Assembly (NCBI GenBank): GCA_949288415.1
Contig: CASEKE010000033.1
Location: 1-42,821, forward strand
Length of the DNA stretch: 42,821 nt
From: an uncultured Spirochaetales bacterium
Lineage (GTDB): Bacteria > Spirochaetota > Spirochaetia > Sphaerochaetales > Sphaerochaetaceae
Direction: 5' to 3'
Shown here: piece after piece, positions 25,538-32,422 of the stretch
Position numbering within the stretch: position 1 is the stretch's first letter
Layout: each line of letters starts with the position of its first letter
The notes under the pieces: model-generated
Databases searched by the model: none
Told to the model about the DNA's origin: nothing
Seen by the model: only the letters and a program-made list of their open reading frames with translations
Position numbers and translations under genes: made by a program

Positions 25538-25635
25538 GAGAAAATAGAAGCGGCAGGAGCTAATGGCTTTTTCTTAAGGAGCCTCCTGCCGCTAAGTGAA
25601 CTAAGGGAGTTATTAATAGTTAGCTAATGCTAACT
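25538..25635 (-). ncRNA. Candidate small RNA B of a tandem pair
   Basis: The proposed RNA is about 90 nt, read leftward from near 25631. A perfect 7-bp hairpin AGTTAGC-ATTA-GCTAACT (25618-25635) is at or just before its 5' end. Then come an AU-rich linker, ACUCCCUUAGUUCA (25598-25611), and a terminator whose 11-bp stem AGCGGCAGGAG / CTCCTGCCGCT (25549-25593) is perfect with a 23-base loop, followed by TTCTATTTTCT. Blocks shared with small RNA A are CTAAC, ACTCCCTTRGTTCA and CGGCAGGA, in the same order. The AACU/AGUU arms stay paired in both copies (U-A here, U-G there). It lies 49 bases downstream of the ferredoxin gene, so read-through from that gene is possible. Confidence 0.62.
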
Positions 25636-25637
25636 AC

Positions 25638-25666
25638 AATATACACTATCGGACCTTTTGCTGCAA
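25638..25666 (-). promoter_or_regulatory. Promoter of small RNA B
   Basis: The minus strand has TTGCAG (25666-25661) and TATATT (25643-25638) with exactly 17 bases between. The palindrome AGTTAGC-ATTA-GCTAACT just downstream may be an operator as well as an RNA hairpin. Confidence 0.65.
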
Positions 25667-25684
25667 TAGTTTTTTTTCTTTTTT

Positions 25685-26371
25685 TCAAAGAATCTTTCCG
25701 TCCGTGGAAACGATGCTTTCCTTGACGTCGAACTCACCTCCGCAGCGCTCCAACGCCCTGTCAAGCGCAAGTTCCAGACCACGGCAGCACGGGACCTCCA
25801 TCCTGACCAGGGAAATCTCCGTGAAATCGTTCTCTCCTATGATTGCAGCCAGTTTCTCGCTGTAGTCTACGCCGTCCAGTTTAGGGCATCCGACCAATGT
25901 GACAGCGCCGTCCATGAATTTCTCGTGCATGGATGCATATGCGTATGCCGTGCACGTTGCGGCAATAAGAAGTTTCCGCCCGTCATAGAACGATGCCTTA
26001 ACAGGAACCAGTTTGATCTGGCATGGCCATTGAAGCAGGCAGCTCGGTCTTTCCTCGCATAGTCCTACCCGACTGCTTTCCTTGCCAAGATACTCCGAAG
26101 TCGTGCCAGGGCACGAACAGACTCCGTCATTCTTTTCCTTGCGACGCCTTGCTGCCACTGAGACGTCGTATTCCGCCGCTTCGCGCTCCACGAACCTTAT
26201 CGCCCCCACAGGGCAGGCGGGAAGGCAATCGCCAAGGCCGTCGCAGTAATCGTCCCTTATGAGAGGGGCCCTTCCGTCCACCATTGCAATAGCTCCCTCA
26301 TGGCATGCGGCGGCACAGGCTCCACATCCGTTGCATCTTTGCTCGTCTATCTCGATTATTCTTCTCATCAT
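25685..26371 (-). CDS. Ferredoxin-type bis-[4Fe-4S] protein with extra domain
   Basis: A 228-residue cytoplasmic protein. The first cluster has the classic C-x2-C-x2-C-x3-C at Cys13, 16, 19 and 23. The second, CDGLGDCLPACPVGA, keeps Cys43, 49 and 53 but has Leu where the second ligand normally stands, so the cluster may be incomplete or [3Fe-4S]. Such CDGLG motifs recur in ferredoxins near hybrid-cluster proteins. The C-terminal 130 residues (AATCTAYAYASMHEKFMDGA; VGCPKLDGVDYSEKL; VPCCRGLE) hold more cysteines and probably bind another cofactor. It is divergent from a broken Crp/Fnr regulator that may once have controlled it. Confidence 0.88.
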   Translation of the reverse strand: MMRRIIEIDEQRCNGCGACAAACHEGAIAMVDGRAPLIRDDYCDGLGDCLPACPVGAIRFVEREAAEYDVSVAARRRKEKNDGVCSCPGTTSEYLGKESSRVGLCEERPSCLLQWPCQIKLVPVKASFYDGRKLLIAATCTAYAYASMHEKFMDGAVTLVGCPKLDGVDYSEKLAAIIGENDFTEISLVRMEVPCCRGLELALDRALERCGGEFDVKESIVSTDGKIL

Positions 26372-26456
26372 CCCATCTTTCTCCTATCTCTTATCTCTTT
26401 GAACCATAGCTCATTATCTGACAAAATTCTGTTGGAGAAACAACATTTTGGAAACA

Positions 26457-27096
26457 ATGCAAAACGACCAGCTCTTTTCTTCCGAAATGTTCTCGGGCGT
26501 CGGGAAAGATGAAGTGGAATCAATTCTTTCTTCATCGGTGGTACGTACGGTGGAATACGGGGAAAAAAAAGCCTGATCCTCAGCGCAGGCGAGAGAACGG
26601 ACAATCTTTGTCTCATCGTGAAAGGAAGCGTGAACATCGTGCTGGAAGATTGGTGGGGAAACATGAGCGTACTCCAGCACATCGAAGCCGGAGGAGTTTT
26701 CGCCGAGACATATGCGGCGGTTCCGGACATTCCGATGCCGGTCAGTACCGAGGCGCAGGAGCAGACCGGCATAATCTTAATCCCCATCGCCTACCTTGCA
26801 AAAGAAGTACACGCATGCTCGGCAACCTTCTTGTCCTCATGGCCAGCAAAAACATCGAACTGTCCGGAAGGGCCTTGCACACTGCCCCGAAGACTATAAG
26901 GGAGAAACTGGTTTCATATCTGTCCGCCATCGATACGCAGGAAGGACACCATGGCATCGTCAAACTTCCTTTCACAAGACAGATACTTGCGAATTATCCG
27001 AACGTCGAAAGAAGCGCACTGTCGCATGAGCTTAAAAACATGGAGCGCGATGGCCTTGTGAAGGTGGACAAAAGAAAAATCATACTATTGAAATGA
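26457..27096 (+). pseudogene. Crp/Fnr-family regulator, broken by two frame changes
   Basis: Three frames must be joined to recover the family pattern. The N-terminus (MQNDQLFSSEMFSGVGKDEV) ends at a TGA just past a run of eight A at 26563-26570. One base back, the cyclic-nucleotide-binding-like domain continues (LILSAGERTDNLCLIVKGSV; IEAGGVFAETYA). A second change near 26815-26825 leads to the C-terminal half (NLLVLMASKNIELSGRALHT then APKTIREKLVSYLS) and the winged helix (PFTRQILANYPNVERSALSH). Around the second lesion about ten family residues seem missing, so this is more than a base-call slip. It is divergent from the [4Fe-4S] gene, a common pairing in anaerobes for nitrosative or redox control. 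Confidence 0.82.
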
Positions 27097-27111
27097 TGGA
27101 ATACATGCATT

Positions 27112-27140
27112 GAAAAAGGAGAAGACTGTATATCTTCTCC
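27112..27140 (-). terminator. Terminator of the SCP2-alcohol dehydrogenase operon
   Basis: GGAGAAGA / TCTTCTCC (27118-27125 and 27133-27140) forms an 8-bp stem; the minus strand then reads TTTTTC. It lies 40 bases past the dehydrogenase stop. Confidence 0.85.
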
Positions 27141-27179
27141 CTATTTCAGACCTTAGTATGCAATACTGACAAATCGATT

Positions 27180-28361
27180 TCAATACGCAGCTTCAAGAAT
27201 CTCTTCGATCTCCTGCACCCCGGCATCCCTTCTGTTCACGATGAGAGCCCCGTCGCTGATACTTCTTTCCGCTATCTTTCGGAAGTCGTCCCTACTTACT
27301 CCGGCATCATGCAGCGTAAGATTGATCCTTGCGTGAGCCTTCAACCTACCCATGAATTTCTCAAGATAGGATATGCACATCTCGGCTCTCGCATCCACTG
27401 CAGTCGAACAGAAGATTTCGGGTCCTGCAACGAATTCCAGCAGCTCGGCATAATACTGTCTGTTCCTCTCCATGTTGTACCTCATGCCGGGACAGAGCAG
27501 GATGGCCATCGCCTCCCCGTGCGGAACATGCGATACTGCTCCTACGCTGTGCCCTATCGCATGGACTATGCCGACCATGCTGTTCGAGAACGATGCGCCG
27601 GCGAGAAACGCCGCGTTTGCCATGTTCAGTCTCGCCTCCTTGTCACGAGGGTTGACGACTGCCTCCTCCAGACTTTTCATGATGAGACGGATAGCGCTTA
27701 TCGCATATGCCTCGGATACTGGATTCCTCTGCATCGAACTATAGGCCTCTATAGCATGGGAGAGAGCATCGAGTCCCGTAAGGGCCGTTATTCTTGCCGG
27801 CATCGTCTCAAGCATCCTTATGTCCAGTACAGCCACGTCCGGAACCAGAAAAATACTGGTGAATTCCAGTTTGACCTGGTTCTCGACGTCTTTTATCACA
27901 GCGACACCTGTAGCCTCGCTGCCTGTTCCGCTTGTCGTCGGAACCACCACGAACGGTATGAACCGACCCCTGGGAAGAACCTCGGCGCCACGGAAGTTCA
28001 TCAGATCCTTTCCGCCCTGGCTGAGAAGCATTCTGACTCCCTTTGCAGTATCGATCACACTTCCGCCGCCAAGTGCGATGAGAGAATCGGCCTGCGAACT
28101 GCGGAAATGCGATGCAATTTCGTTGACGATGGACACGGAGCTGTCAAGAGGGATTTCTGTATATACTCCTGCAGGTTTCACACCGCCGTCCGCAAGGGCC
28201 TTCTCAAGACAGGAAAGACTCCCGATCTTCTTCAGAGTATCGTCCGTCAGTATCATCGGCCTGCTCGCCTCGAGCTGCCGAAGCTCGCTTGCAATGTTCT
28301 CCAAGGCAAAATCGCCCGAAAGAAGCTTGACCGGATTTGCGAATTCGAAATACATACTCAT
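27180..28361 (-). CDS. Iron-containing alcohol dehydrogenase
   Basis: A 393-residue family III dehydrogenase. The NAD(P)-binding loop GGGS is at 98-101, followed by PTTSGTGSEATG (141-152). Metal ligands are Asp198, His202, His267 and His281 (GLDALSHAIE; GIVHAIGHSVGA; HVPHGEA). It likely reduces aldehydes or ketones, or oxidises a primary alcohol or diol, in fermentation. The ATG overlaps the stop of the SCP2-like gene (ATGA). An alternative ATG six bases later has better spacing to GGGGG. Co-transcription with an SCP2-like protein hints at a lipophilic substrate, but that is speculative. Confidence 0.93.
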   Translation of the reverse strand: MSMYFEFANPVKLLSGDFALENIASELRQLEASRPMILTDDTLKKIGSLSCLEKALADGGVKPAGVYTEIPLDSSVSIVNEIASHFRSSQADSLIALGGGSVIDTAKGVRMLLSQGGKDLMNFRGAEVLPRGRFIPFVVVPTTSGTGSEATGVAVIKDVENQVKLEFTSIFLVPDVAVLDIRMLETMPARITALTGLDALSHAIEAYSSMQRNPVSEAYAISAIRLIMKSLEEAVVNPRDKEARLNMANAAFLAGASFSNSMVGIVHAIGHSVGAVSHVPHGEAMAILLCPGMRYNMERNRQYYAELLEFVAGPEIFCSTAVDARAEMCISYLEKFMGRLKAHARINLTLHDAGVSRDDFRKIAERSISDGALIVNRRDAGVQEIEEILEAAY

Positions 28362-28831
28362 ACCCCCAAGAGAACTTTTCTATATACCCTGAGACTTCCT
28401 GTCTGCTTGGCCGGAATGTCCCTCATGATGCGTCTGGTCATGAAGTGCGGGAAAAGATAACTTTCGGCGATTTCTATCATCCGAACAAGGGCCATTGTGT
28501 CGGCAATGCTTCCGGAAAGAGTGAAACGATGTTCGCTGTATGCCGTGGCGATTCCTTTGAGTCCAGTGAATACCCGAAGAGAAACGGGGATGCTTTTGAA
28601 AGTGATCGTCACATCGGCATCCCTTCCTTTTTTGACCACTAGCCGTCCATCCCTCTTCTCGAGAGTCATGCCTTCTCCCTTGAGAGAAAGATTGACCCTG
28701 ACCCTGAAGCCATCCTTGAAAGCAAGGAAATCCTCGCGCACACGTGTATCCAAAGCTGAAAGCACCTTCAGAGCCCTGTATAGAACCCTGAGTATGATTT
28801 TGCATAATATCAACGACAGAAATCTTTTCAT
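28358..28831 (-). CDS. SCP2 sterol-carrier-like domain protein
   Basis: A 157-residue protein. A hydrophobic N-terminal helix (MKRFLSLILCKIILRVLY) precedes an SCP2-like core: VRVNLSLKGEGMTLEKRDGR, then DADVTITFKSIPVSLRVFTG and a helix ending in FTLSGSIADTMALVRM. These domains bind lipids or acyl-CoA in a hydrophobic tunnel. I chose the ATG at 28831; an upstream in-frame start would overlap the promoter TTGACA (28867-28862). There is no good ribosome binding site. It is translationally coupled to the alcohol dehydrogenase. Its promoter carries the motif shared with the aconitase X and acyl-CoA synthetase genes. Confidence 0.78.
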   Translation of the reverse strand: MKRFLSLILCKIILRVLYRALKVLSALDTRVREDFLAFKDGFRVRVNLSLKGEGMTLEKRDGRLVVKKGRDADVTITFKSIPVSLRVFTGLKGIATAYSEHRFTLSGSIADTMALVRMIEIAESYLFPHFMTRRIMRDIPAKQTGSLRVYRKVLLGV

Positions 28832-28852
28832 GCAGTCTTTTATGACATAAAA

Positions 28853-28867
28853 TACACTTAATGTCAA
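28853..28867 (-). promoter_or_regulatory. Shared promoter motif, copy 1 (SCP2/alcohol dehydrogenase)
   Basis: The minus strand reads TTGACATTAAGTGTA. The first six bases can act as the -35 box. TTGACA and TGTA(A) flank five bases as an imperfect inverted repeat. It begins 36 bases upstream of the SCP2 start. Confidence 0.5.
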
Positions 28868-29000
28868 TAATGTAATATTAAACGTATTTTTTACATATTT
28901 TTACAATATTAAATACCTATATCGGAATGTATTTTATTGATTATTACATTTCAATTCAAAAATATTTGCTCCTATCGATTTTCAAGATATCTTTCTATCT
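28868..29000. other. Very AT-rich divergent intergenic region
   Basis: The region between the SCP2 and flavodoxin genes is far richer in A+T than its surroundings and contains repeated TTACA/TGTAA and AATATTAAA words. It must hold the flavodoxin promoter, but no single -35/-10 pair stands out. Confidence 0.4.
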
Positions 29001-29528
29001 ATGAAAGAGAAAATTCTTATTGCATACTTCACCCACAGAGGGGTCAACTGGAGAGAAGGAAAGACAATCATTCTCGAGAAGGGAAACACGGAAATCGTAG
29101 CTGAAAAGCTACAGGCAATGACTGACGGCACACTGTTCGAAATCAGAAAGGATGGAGAATATCCTAAAGAAGACTACAAGGCGCTAGTAGCCGAGGCCAT
29201 GAAAGAATTCAAGGCACAGGAACGACCGAAGCTCGAGAAGGATATCGATACATCTCCATACGGCACAGTGATCATATGCTATCCCAACTGGTGCGGTACC
29301 GCACCTATGCCTATATTTTCGTTCATCGAGCAACATGATCTGAAAGGAAAGAAGATATTTCTGCTTTGTACCAACGAAGGATCCGGAATGGGCAGGAGCG
29401 TCGAAGACGCAAAGAAATCCCTGAAGGATGTGCCAGTTGCGTCTTCTCTTTCGGTCAAGGGTGCCGACGCAGAGAAATCCGACGGTATTCTTCGTTCTTG
29501 GGCAGAGGAAAACGGAATATTGGAATGA
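29001..29528 (+). CDS. Flavodoxin
   Basis: A 175-residue protein with the flavodoxin_4 pattern: an N-terminal beta strand and phosphate loop (ILIAYFTHRGVNWREGKT), the central strand with an aromatic FMN-stacking segment (VIICYPNWCGTAPMPIFSFI) and KIFLLCTNEGSGMGRSVED. FMN is likely bound and used as a low-potential electron carrier or quinone-type reductase. No ribosome binding site is clear before the ATG. The last codons overlap the next gene (ATGA), which encodes a chagasin-like inhibitor. Confidence 0.9.
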   Translation: MKEKILIAYFTHRGVNWREGKTIILEKGNTEIVAEKLQAMTDGTLFEIRKDGEYPKEDYKALVAEAMKEFKAQERPKLEKDIDTSPYGTVIICYPNWCGTAPMPIFSFIEQHDLKGKKIFLLCTNEGSGMGRSVEDAKKSLKDVPVASSLSVKGADAEKSDGILRSWAEENGILE

Positions 29529-29881
29529 GAAGCAAAGTCGCAATTGCAGCTGCGTCTGCCTTCATACTTTCATCCTGCGTCCATACTTCGCCCGTAGGCA
29601 TGTCGATTTCGCTTCCGGAAAATCCGGCCACAGGCTATGTGTGGACATACAGCCAGGAAGGAGAAGGTAAAGTGGCTCTTGTTGACGAGAAATATGAGAG
29701 AGACGGGAACCTGCCCGGATCTGGGGGCATGCACACATTCGTCTTTTTAGGAGAGGAACCGGGAGAGCTTGTGATCGCATTCAAAAACAGCCGTCCATGG
29801 GAAGAAGACCGGCCGGCAGACGAAAAGATCTTCGGTCTTGCTGTGGCCGAAGATCTTTCAGTCAAGATAGAATCGCAATGA
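29525..29881 (+). CDS. Chagasin-like (I42) cysteine protease inhibitor lipoprotein
   Basis: A 118-residue lipoprotein with a short signal peptide and lipobox (AFILSSC, Cys18). All three inhibitory loops of family I42 can be seen: NPATGY at 33-38, GSGGMHTF in the middle, and SRPWEE near the C-terminus. Chagasins block papain-like cysteine proteases, so a surface-anchored copy may protect the cell from host or bacterial proteases. Its ATG overlaps the flavodoxin stop. The 3' coding end contains a 12-bp stem-loop that can serve as terminator for the facing aconitase X operon. Confidence 0.87.
   Translation: MRSKVAIAAASAFILSSCVHTSPVGMSISLPENPATGYVWTYSQEGEGKVALVDEKYERDGNLPGSGGMHTFVFLGEEPGELVIAFKNSRPWEEDRPADEKIFGLAVAEDLSVKIESQ
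29820..29858 (-). terminator. Probable terminator of the aconitase X operon, inside the inhibitor gene
   Basis: AAAGATCTTCGG (29824-29835) and CCGAAGATCTTT (29847-29858) form a perfect 12-bp stem with an 11-base loop. On the minus strand the stem ends in TTTTC, a short T tract. It lies 27 bases past the aconitase X small-subunit stop. Confidence 0.6.
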
Positions 29882-29884
29882 CTC

Positions 29885-30325
29885 TCAGAGTATGGTAACG
29901 GTACCGTCCTCCTTCACTTCGAGCATGTCTCCGCTTCTGACCGTATCCAGGAATTCCTTGCCAAGCAGATCTACGGCGATCACAGGGCTGTTTTCCCATG
30001 TACGCGCAAGAACTATACCGCTCGCGGCAAGCGAATCGATATGCTCGCTGAACAGGAAACACGCGGGATTGATTCCCATCGAGCACACAGTCTGTATGAC
30101 GAGTCCGCCCGTCGTGCTTCCTATGGTTATCGGAAGGCACAGGGCCTTGCCGGTAAGATTCTTCTGGAACAAATCTGGATTGTTCTGGTCGCTTGCTATC
30201 ACAGTCTTGCTGTTCTTAAGCGCGGAAGACTGGAACGTGGCAAGGGTATTCACCCCCTGGTGGGAGACTATGGCCTCGCCTTTGAAATATCCGCTCGCTA
30301 TCACTCTTCCCTTGAAACTCTTCAT
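29885..30325 (-). CDS. Aconitase X swivel-domain (small) subunit, DUF126
   Basis: A 146-residue protein corresponding to the swivel domain of aconitase X. The conserved loop PITIGSTTGG (about 65-74) carries the serine expected in the active site, and TVIASDQNNPDLFQKNLTGK precedes it. It pairs with the large subunit encoded just upstream to form a dehydratase. GGAGG lies eight bases before the ATG, and the start overlaps the stop of the large-subunit gene (ATGA), so the two chains are made together. Its stop lies three bases from the end of the convergent chagasin-like gene. Confidence 0.9.
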   Translation of the reverse strand: MKSFKGRVIASGYFKGEAIVSHQGVNTLATFQSSALKNSKTVIASDQNNPDLFQKNLTGKALCLPITIGSTTGGLVIQTVCSMGINPACFLFSEHIDSLAASGIVLARTWENSPVIAVDLLGKEFLDTVRSGDMLEVKEDGTVTIL

Positions 30326-31620
30326 CGCTTGACCTCCTTGCCGCAAAGGATGTCGAGAATCTCCGCATCCTTGTAATAACGGGCTATGGAATACGTTCTC
30401 AGCTTGTTGCTGTTGGTGGCTATCGCCTTCTTTTTGGTAAGAGGATTGTTTGTATACATCAGAGGACATATGCTCGAGATGTGAACACCGGATGCTACCA
30501 AGGCATCGTATTCGCTTGTGGTCCGGAAATGTGCAACCACATCAGGGGCACTTGTCATAACGGTCTCCACTGCGACTCTGGTCCGGCCGGACTTTTCCAG
30601 TCCGTTTACGATGTCATGACTCCAGCTTCTGAGTTGTTCAAAAGATAGGTGTGGACAACCGATGAAAACGAGCTCGGGAGAAGCATCTTTCTTCTTCCAC
30701 ATGTTCGGGTAGCTTCTGTAGACTCTTTCAAGTTCTGCATCGTCTATCACATACTCGGCAGCATCCGGTACGACCAGCGCTTCGCCAAGTTCTTTCGCCT
30801 CGGGAGTGAGTCCGTCTATGTGATAAAGTCCGACCGCACCGTTGGAGGCGGTAGCAGCCCCGAAATCCTTGAGATAGCTTTTCGCACCTTCATCGAGCGT
30901 CGTACCGAGGAACCGGTCCAGACCATAGACATATGGAACCGCTTCCATGACCTTCATGCCGATGGCGGAACCAAGGACCTGCGCCTCCGGCTTTTTCGTC
31001 GTACGGACATATACTTTCCAAGTGGCCTTTCTGCCTTCGTCGGTGACAAGACCGAAATCAGGGACATAGCCGACGATGGAACCGAAGAGATCAAGCATGC
31101 CGCTGTTTCTGTTGCATCGTGCACCGAGCACGCTGTTGGCATATACGACAGCGCTTGACTCGGCCCAGGAAAGAATGTCTCCCTTGCTAGGTATGTTTCC
31201 GACCTCATCCAGATAGCATGCGCAGGAAAATCCCTTCTTGCTCTTCAGACCTACCTTGAGCAGCTGATCCTCGTACATCTGCTGTTTGGAATACAGAATA
31301 TGGTCGAACACTATCTTCTCAAGGAACGAACACTTCACGTTCCTGTAGTCGAGCGGACGAGGATCGACCGTAAAGCCCTCGGGAACCTTTACTCCGGCCT
31401 CGATGAGCCTGTCCATCGTCGAAAAGAGCGGCTTCAGCAATCCGATTCCGAACGAAGTCACCAGATGACCTTCCCCGTGCGTCACCTTCACGAGCCTCTT
31501 GGCCCCGAAGATATCTCCGAACCTGACGACGGTCTCCATGACCTTCGCCATTACTTCTCCGCTCTCGCCGTCAAGGATCGCCCTCTGTTCCGGCGTCAGC
31601 TGCATCTGCGGTTCATACAT
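30322..31620 (-). CDS. Aconitase X catalytic (large) subunit, DUF521
   Basis: A 432-residue protein of the aconitase X family. Three cysteines at family positions, Cys169 (GARCNRN), Cys322 (IGCPHLS) and Cys385 (SSICPLMYTN), are likely iron or iron-sulfur ligands. Known members are cis-3-hydroxy-L-proline dehydratase in bacteria and phosphomevalonate dehydratase in archaea, the latter also with a split small subunit. No proline or mevalonate gene lies nearby, so the substrate is open. I start at 31620, with GGAAGG eight bases upstream. The promoter region holds the motif shared with two other operons. Confidence 0.91.
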   Translation of the reverse strand: MYEPQMQLTPEQRAILDGESGEVMAKVMETVVRFGDIFGAKRLVKVTHGEGHLVTSFGIGLLKPLFSTMDRLIEAGVKVPEGFTVDPRPLDYRNVKCSFLEKIVFDHILYSKQQMYEDQLLKVGLKSKKGFSCACYLDEVGNIPSKGDILSWAESSAVVYANSVLGARCNRNSGMLDLFGSIVGYVPDFGLVTDEGRKATWKVYVRTTKKPEAQVLGSAIGMKVMEAVPYVYGLDRFLGTTLDEGAKSYLKDFGAATASNGAVGLYHIDGLTPEAKELGEALVVPDAAEYVIDDAELERVYRSYPNMWKKKDASPELVFIGCPHLSFEQLRSWSHDIVNGLEKSGRTRVAVETVMTSAPDVVAHFRTTSEYDALVASGVHISSICPLMYTNNPLTKKKAIATNSNKLRTYSIARYYKDAEILDILCGKEVKR

Positions 31621-31693
31621 CAGAAAACCTTCCTTTACATTGATATCTTGATTATAAATCAAGGGTGCAAACCTGCACAGACTTATTATGTTT

Positions 31694-31708
31694 TACACTT
31701 TTAGCCAA
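31694..31708 (-). promoter_or_regulatory. Shared promoter motif, copy 2 (aconitase X)
   Basis: The minus strand reads TTGGCTAAAAGTGTA, about 75 bases before the aconitase X start. A consensus TTGACA lies just upstream. Over 32 bases this region matches copy 3 at about 26 positions. Confidence 0.5.
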
Positions 31709-31742
31709 CAATGTCAATAAAAAGGAAGCTCCATACGACAAT

Positions 31743-31770
31743 TTGACACATAGGCAGATTCCTGTACTAT
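31743..31770 (+). promoter_or_regulatory. Promoter of the macrodomain gene
   Basis: TTGACA (31743-31748) and TACTAT (31765-31770) are 16 bases apart, with the start codon about 38 bases further on. Confidence 0.65.
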
Positions 31771-31808
31771 AGTAAAAGAAAGATCCGACAAAAGAGAGGA
31801 GCTGTACA

Positions 31809-32336
31809 ATGACAAAAGTATTCAAAGGGGACATCACCACGCTGGGAACAGATGCGATAGTCAACGCAGCGAACGAGAGCCTTCTGGGAGGCGGAGGGGT
31901 CGACGGCGCCATACACAGGACGGCAGGAAGCGAACTGAAGGAATACTGCAAGACTCTGGGCGGCTGTCGTACCGGAGAAGCAAAAGTCACGCCAGGCTTC
32001 GCGCTCAAGGCACGCTATGTAATCCATACAGTCGGTCCGATCTGGTACGGAGGGCACTCCGGCGAGGAGGCTCTTTTGAGGAACTGCATAAGAAATTCCA
32101 TAAAGATCGCAAGGGCTTGCAAACTCGGCTCTATAGCGTTTCCTCTGATCAGCACAGGAGTATACGGATATCCAAAAGCCGAAGCGATGCGGATATTCGC
32201 CGAGGAACTGGGAGACGTCGACGACATGGATGTCACGATATGCTGCTTTACGGAACCTGATGCCGACAACATGGCAAAGGCACTTACGGCACACAAAAAA
32301 ATCGGGACTGCCAGCAGTCCCGAAGAGATACATTGA
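31809..32336 (+). CDS. Macrodomain protein (O-acetyl-ADP-ribose deacetylase / ADP-ribosylhydrolase type)
   Basis: A 175-residue single macrodomain of the MacroD/YmdB branch. The signature is complete: GDITTLGTDAIVNAANESLL, then GGGGVDGAIHRTAG (catalytic Asp in GVDGA), GEAKVTPGF, VIHTVGPIW and the phosphate loop PLISTGVYGYP. It removes ADP-ribose or acetyl groups from ADP-ribosylated targets or metabolites. A GAGAGGAG site precedes the ATG. No NAD-consuming partner such as a sirtuin or ADP-ribosyltransferase lies near. Its last codons (KKIGTASSPEE) also form a terminator for the facing redox operon. Confidence 0.93.
   Translation: MTKVFKGDITTLGTDAIVNAANESLLGGGGVDGAIHRTAGSELKEYCKTLGGCRTGEAKVTPGFALKARYVIHTVGPIWYGGHSGEEALLRNCIRNSIKIARACKLGSIAFPLISTGVYGYPKAEAMRIFAEELGDVDDMDVTICCFTEPDADNMAKALTAHKKIGTASSPEEIH
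32295..32323 (-). terminator. Terminator of the FAD/[2Fe-2S] operon, inside the macrodomain gene
   Basis: CGGGACTG (32303-32310) and CAGTCCCG (32315-32322) form an 8-bp stem with a 4-base loop. On the minus strand seven bases of T follow directly after A. It lies about 100 bases past the reductase stop and fully within the macrodomain reading frame. Confidence 0.82.
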
Positions 32337-32422
32337 CTTGAAAAATGGGGTATGTGTTCCAACTGTCAAGGATACTCTATCACATAATCGGGGAAGATGA
32401 TGTGTAGAATAGGTGCATTTTC

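Noticed and set aside
26563..26570. Programmed ribosomal slippage at the A run in the Crp/Fnr gene
   Set aside because: The second lesion near 26820 removes residues and has no slippery site, so a pseudogene explains both.
27309..28460. A 383-codon open frame antisense to the iron alcohol dehydrogenase gene
   Set aside because: It is a shadow of a gene with all metal ligands intact and lacks any recognisable motif.
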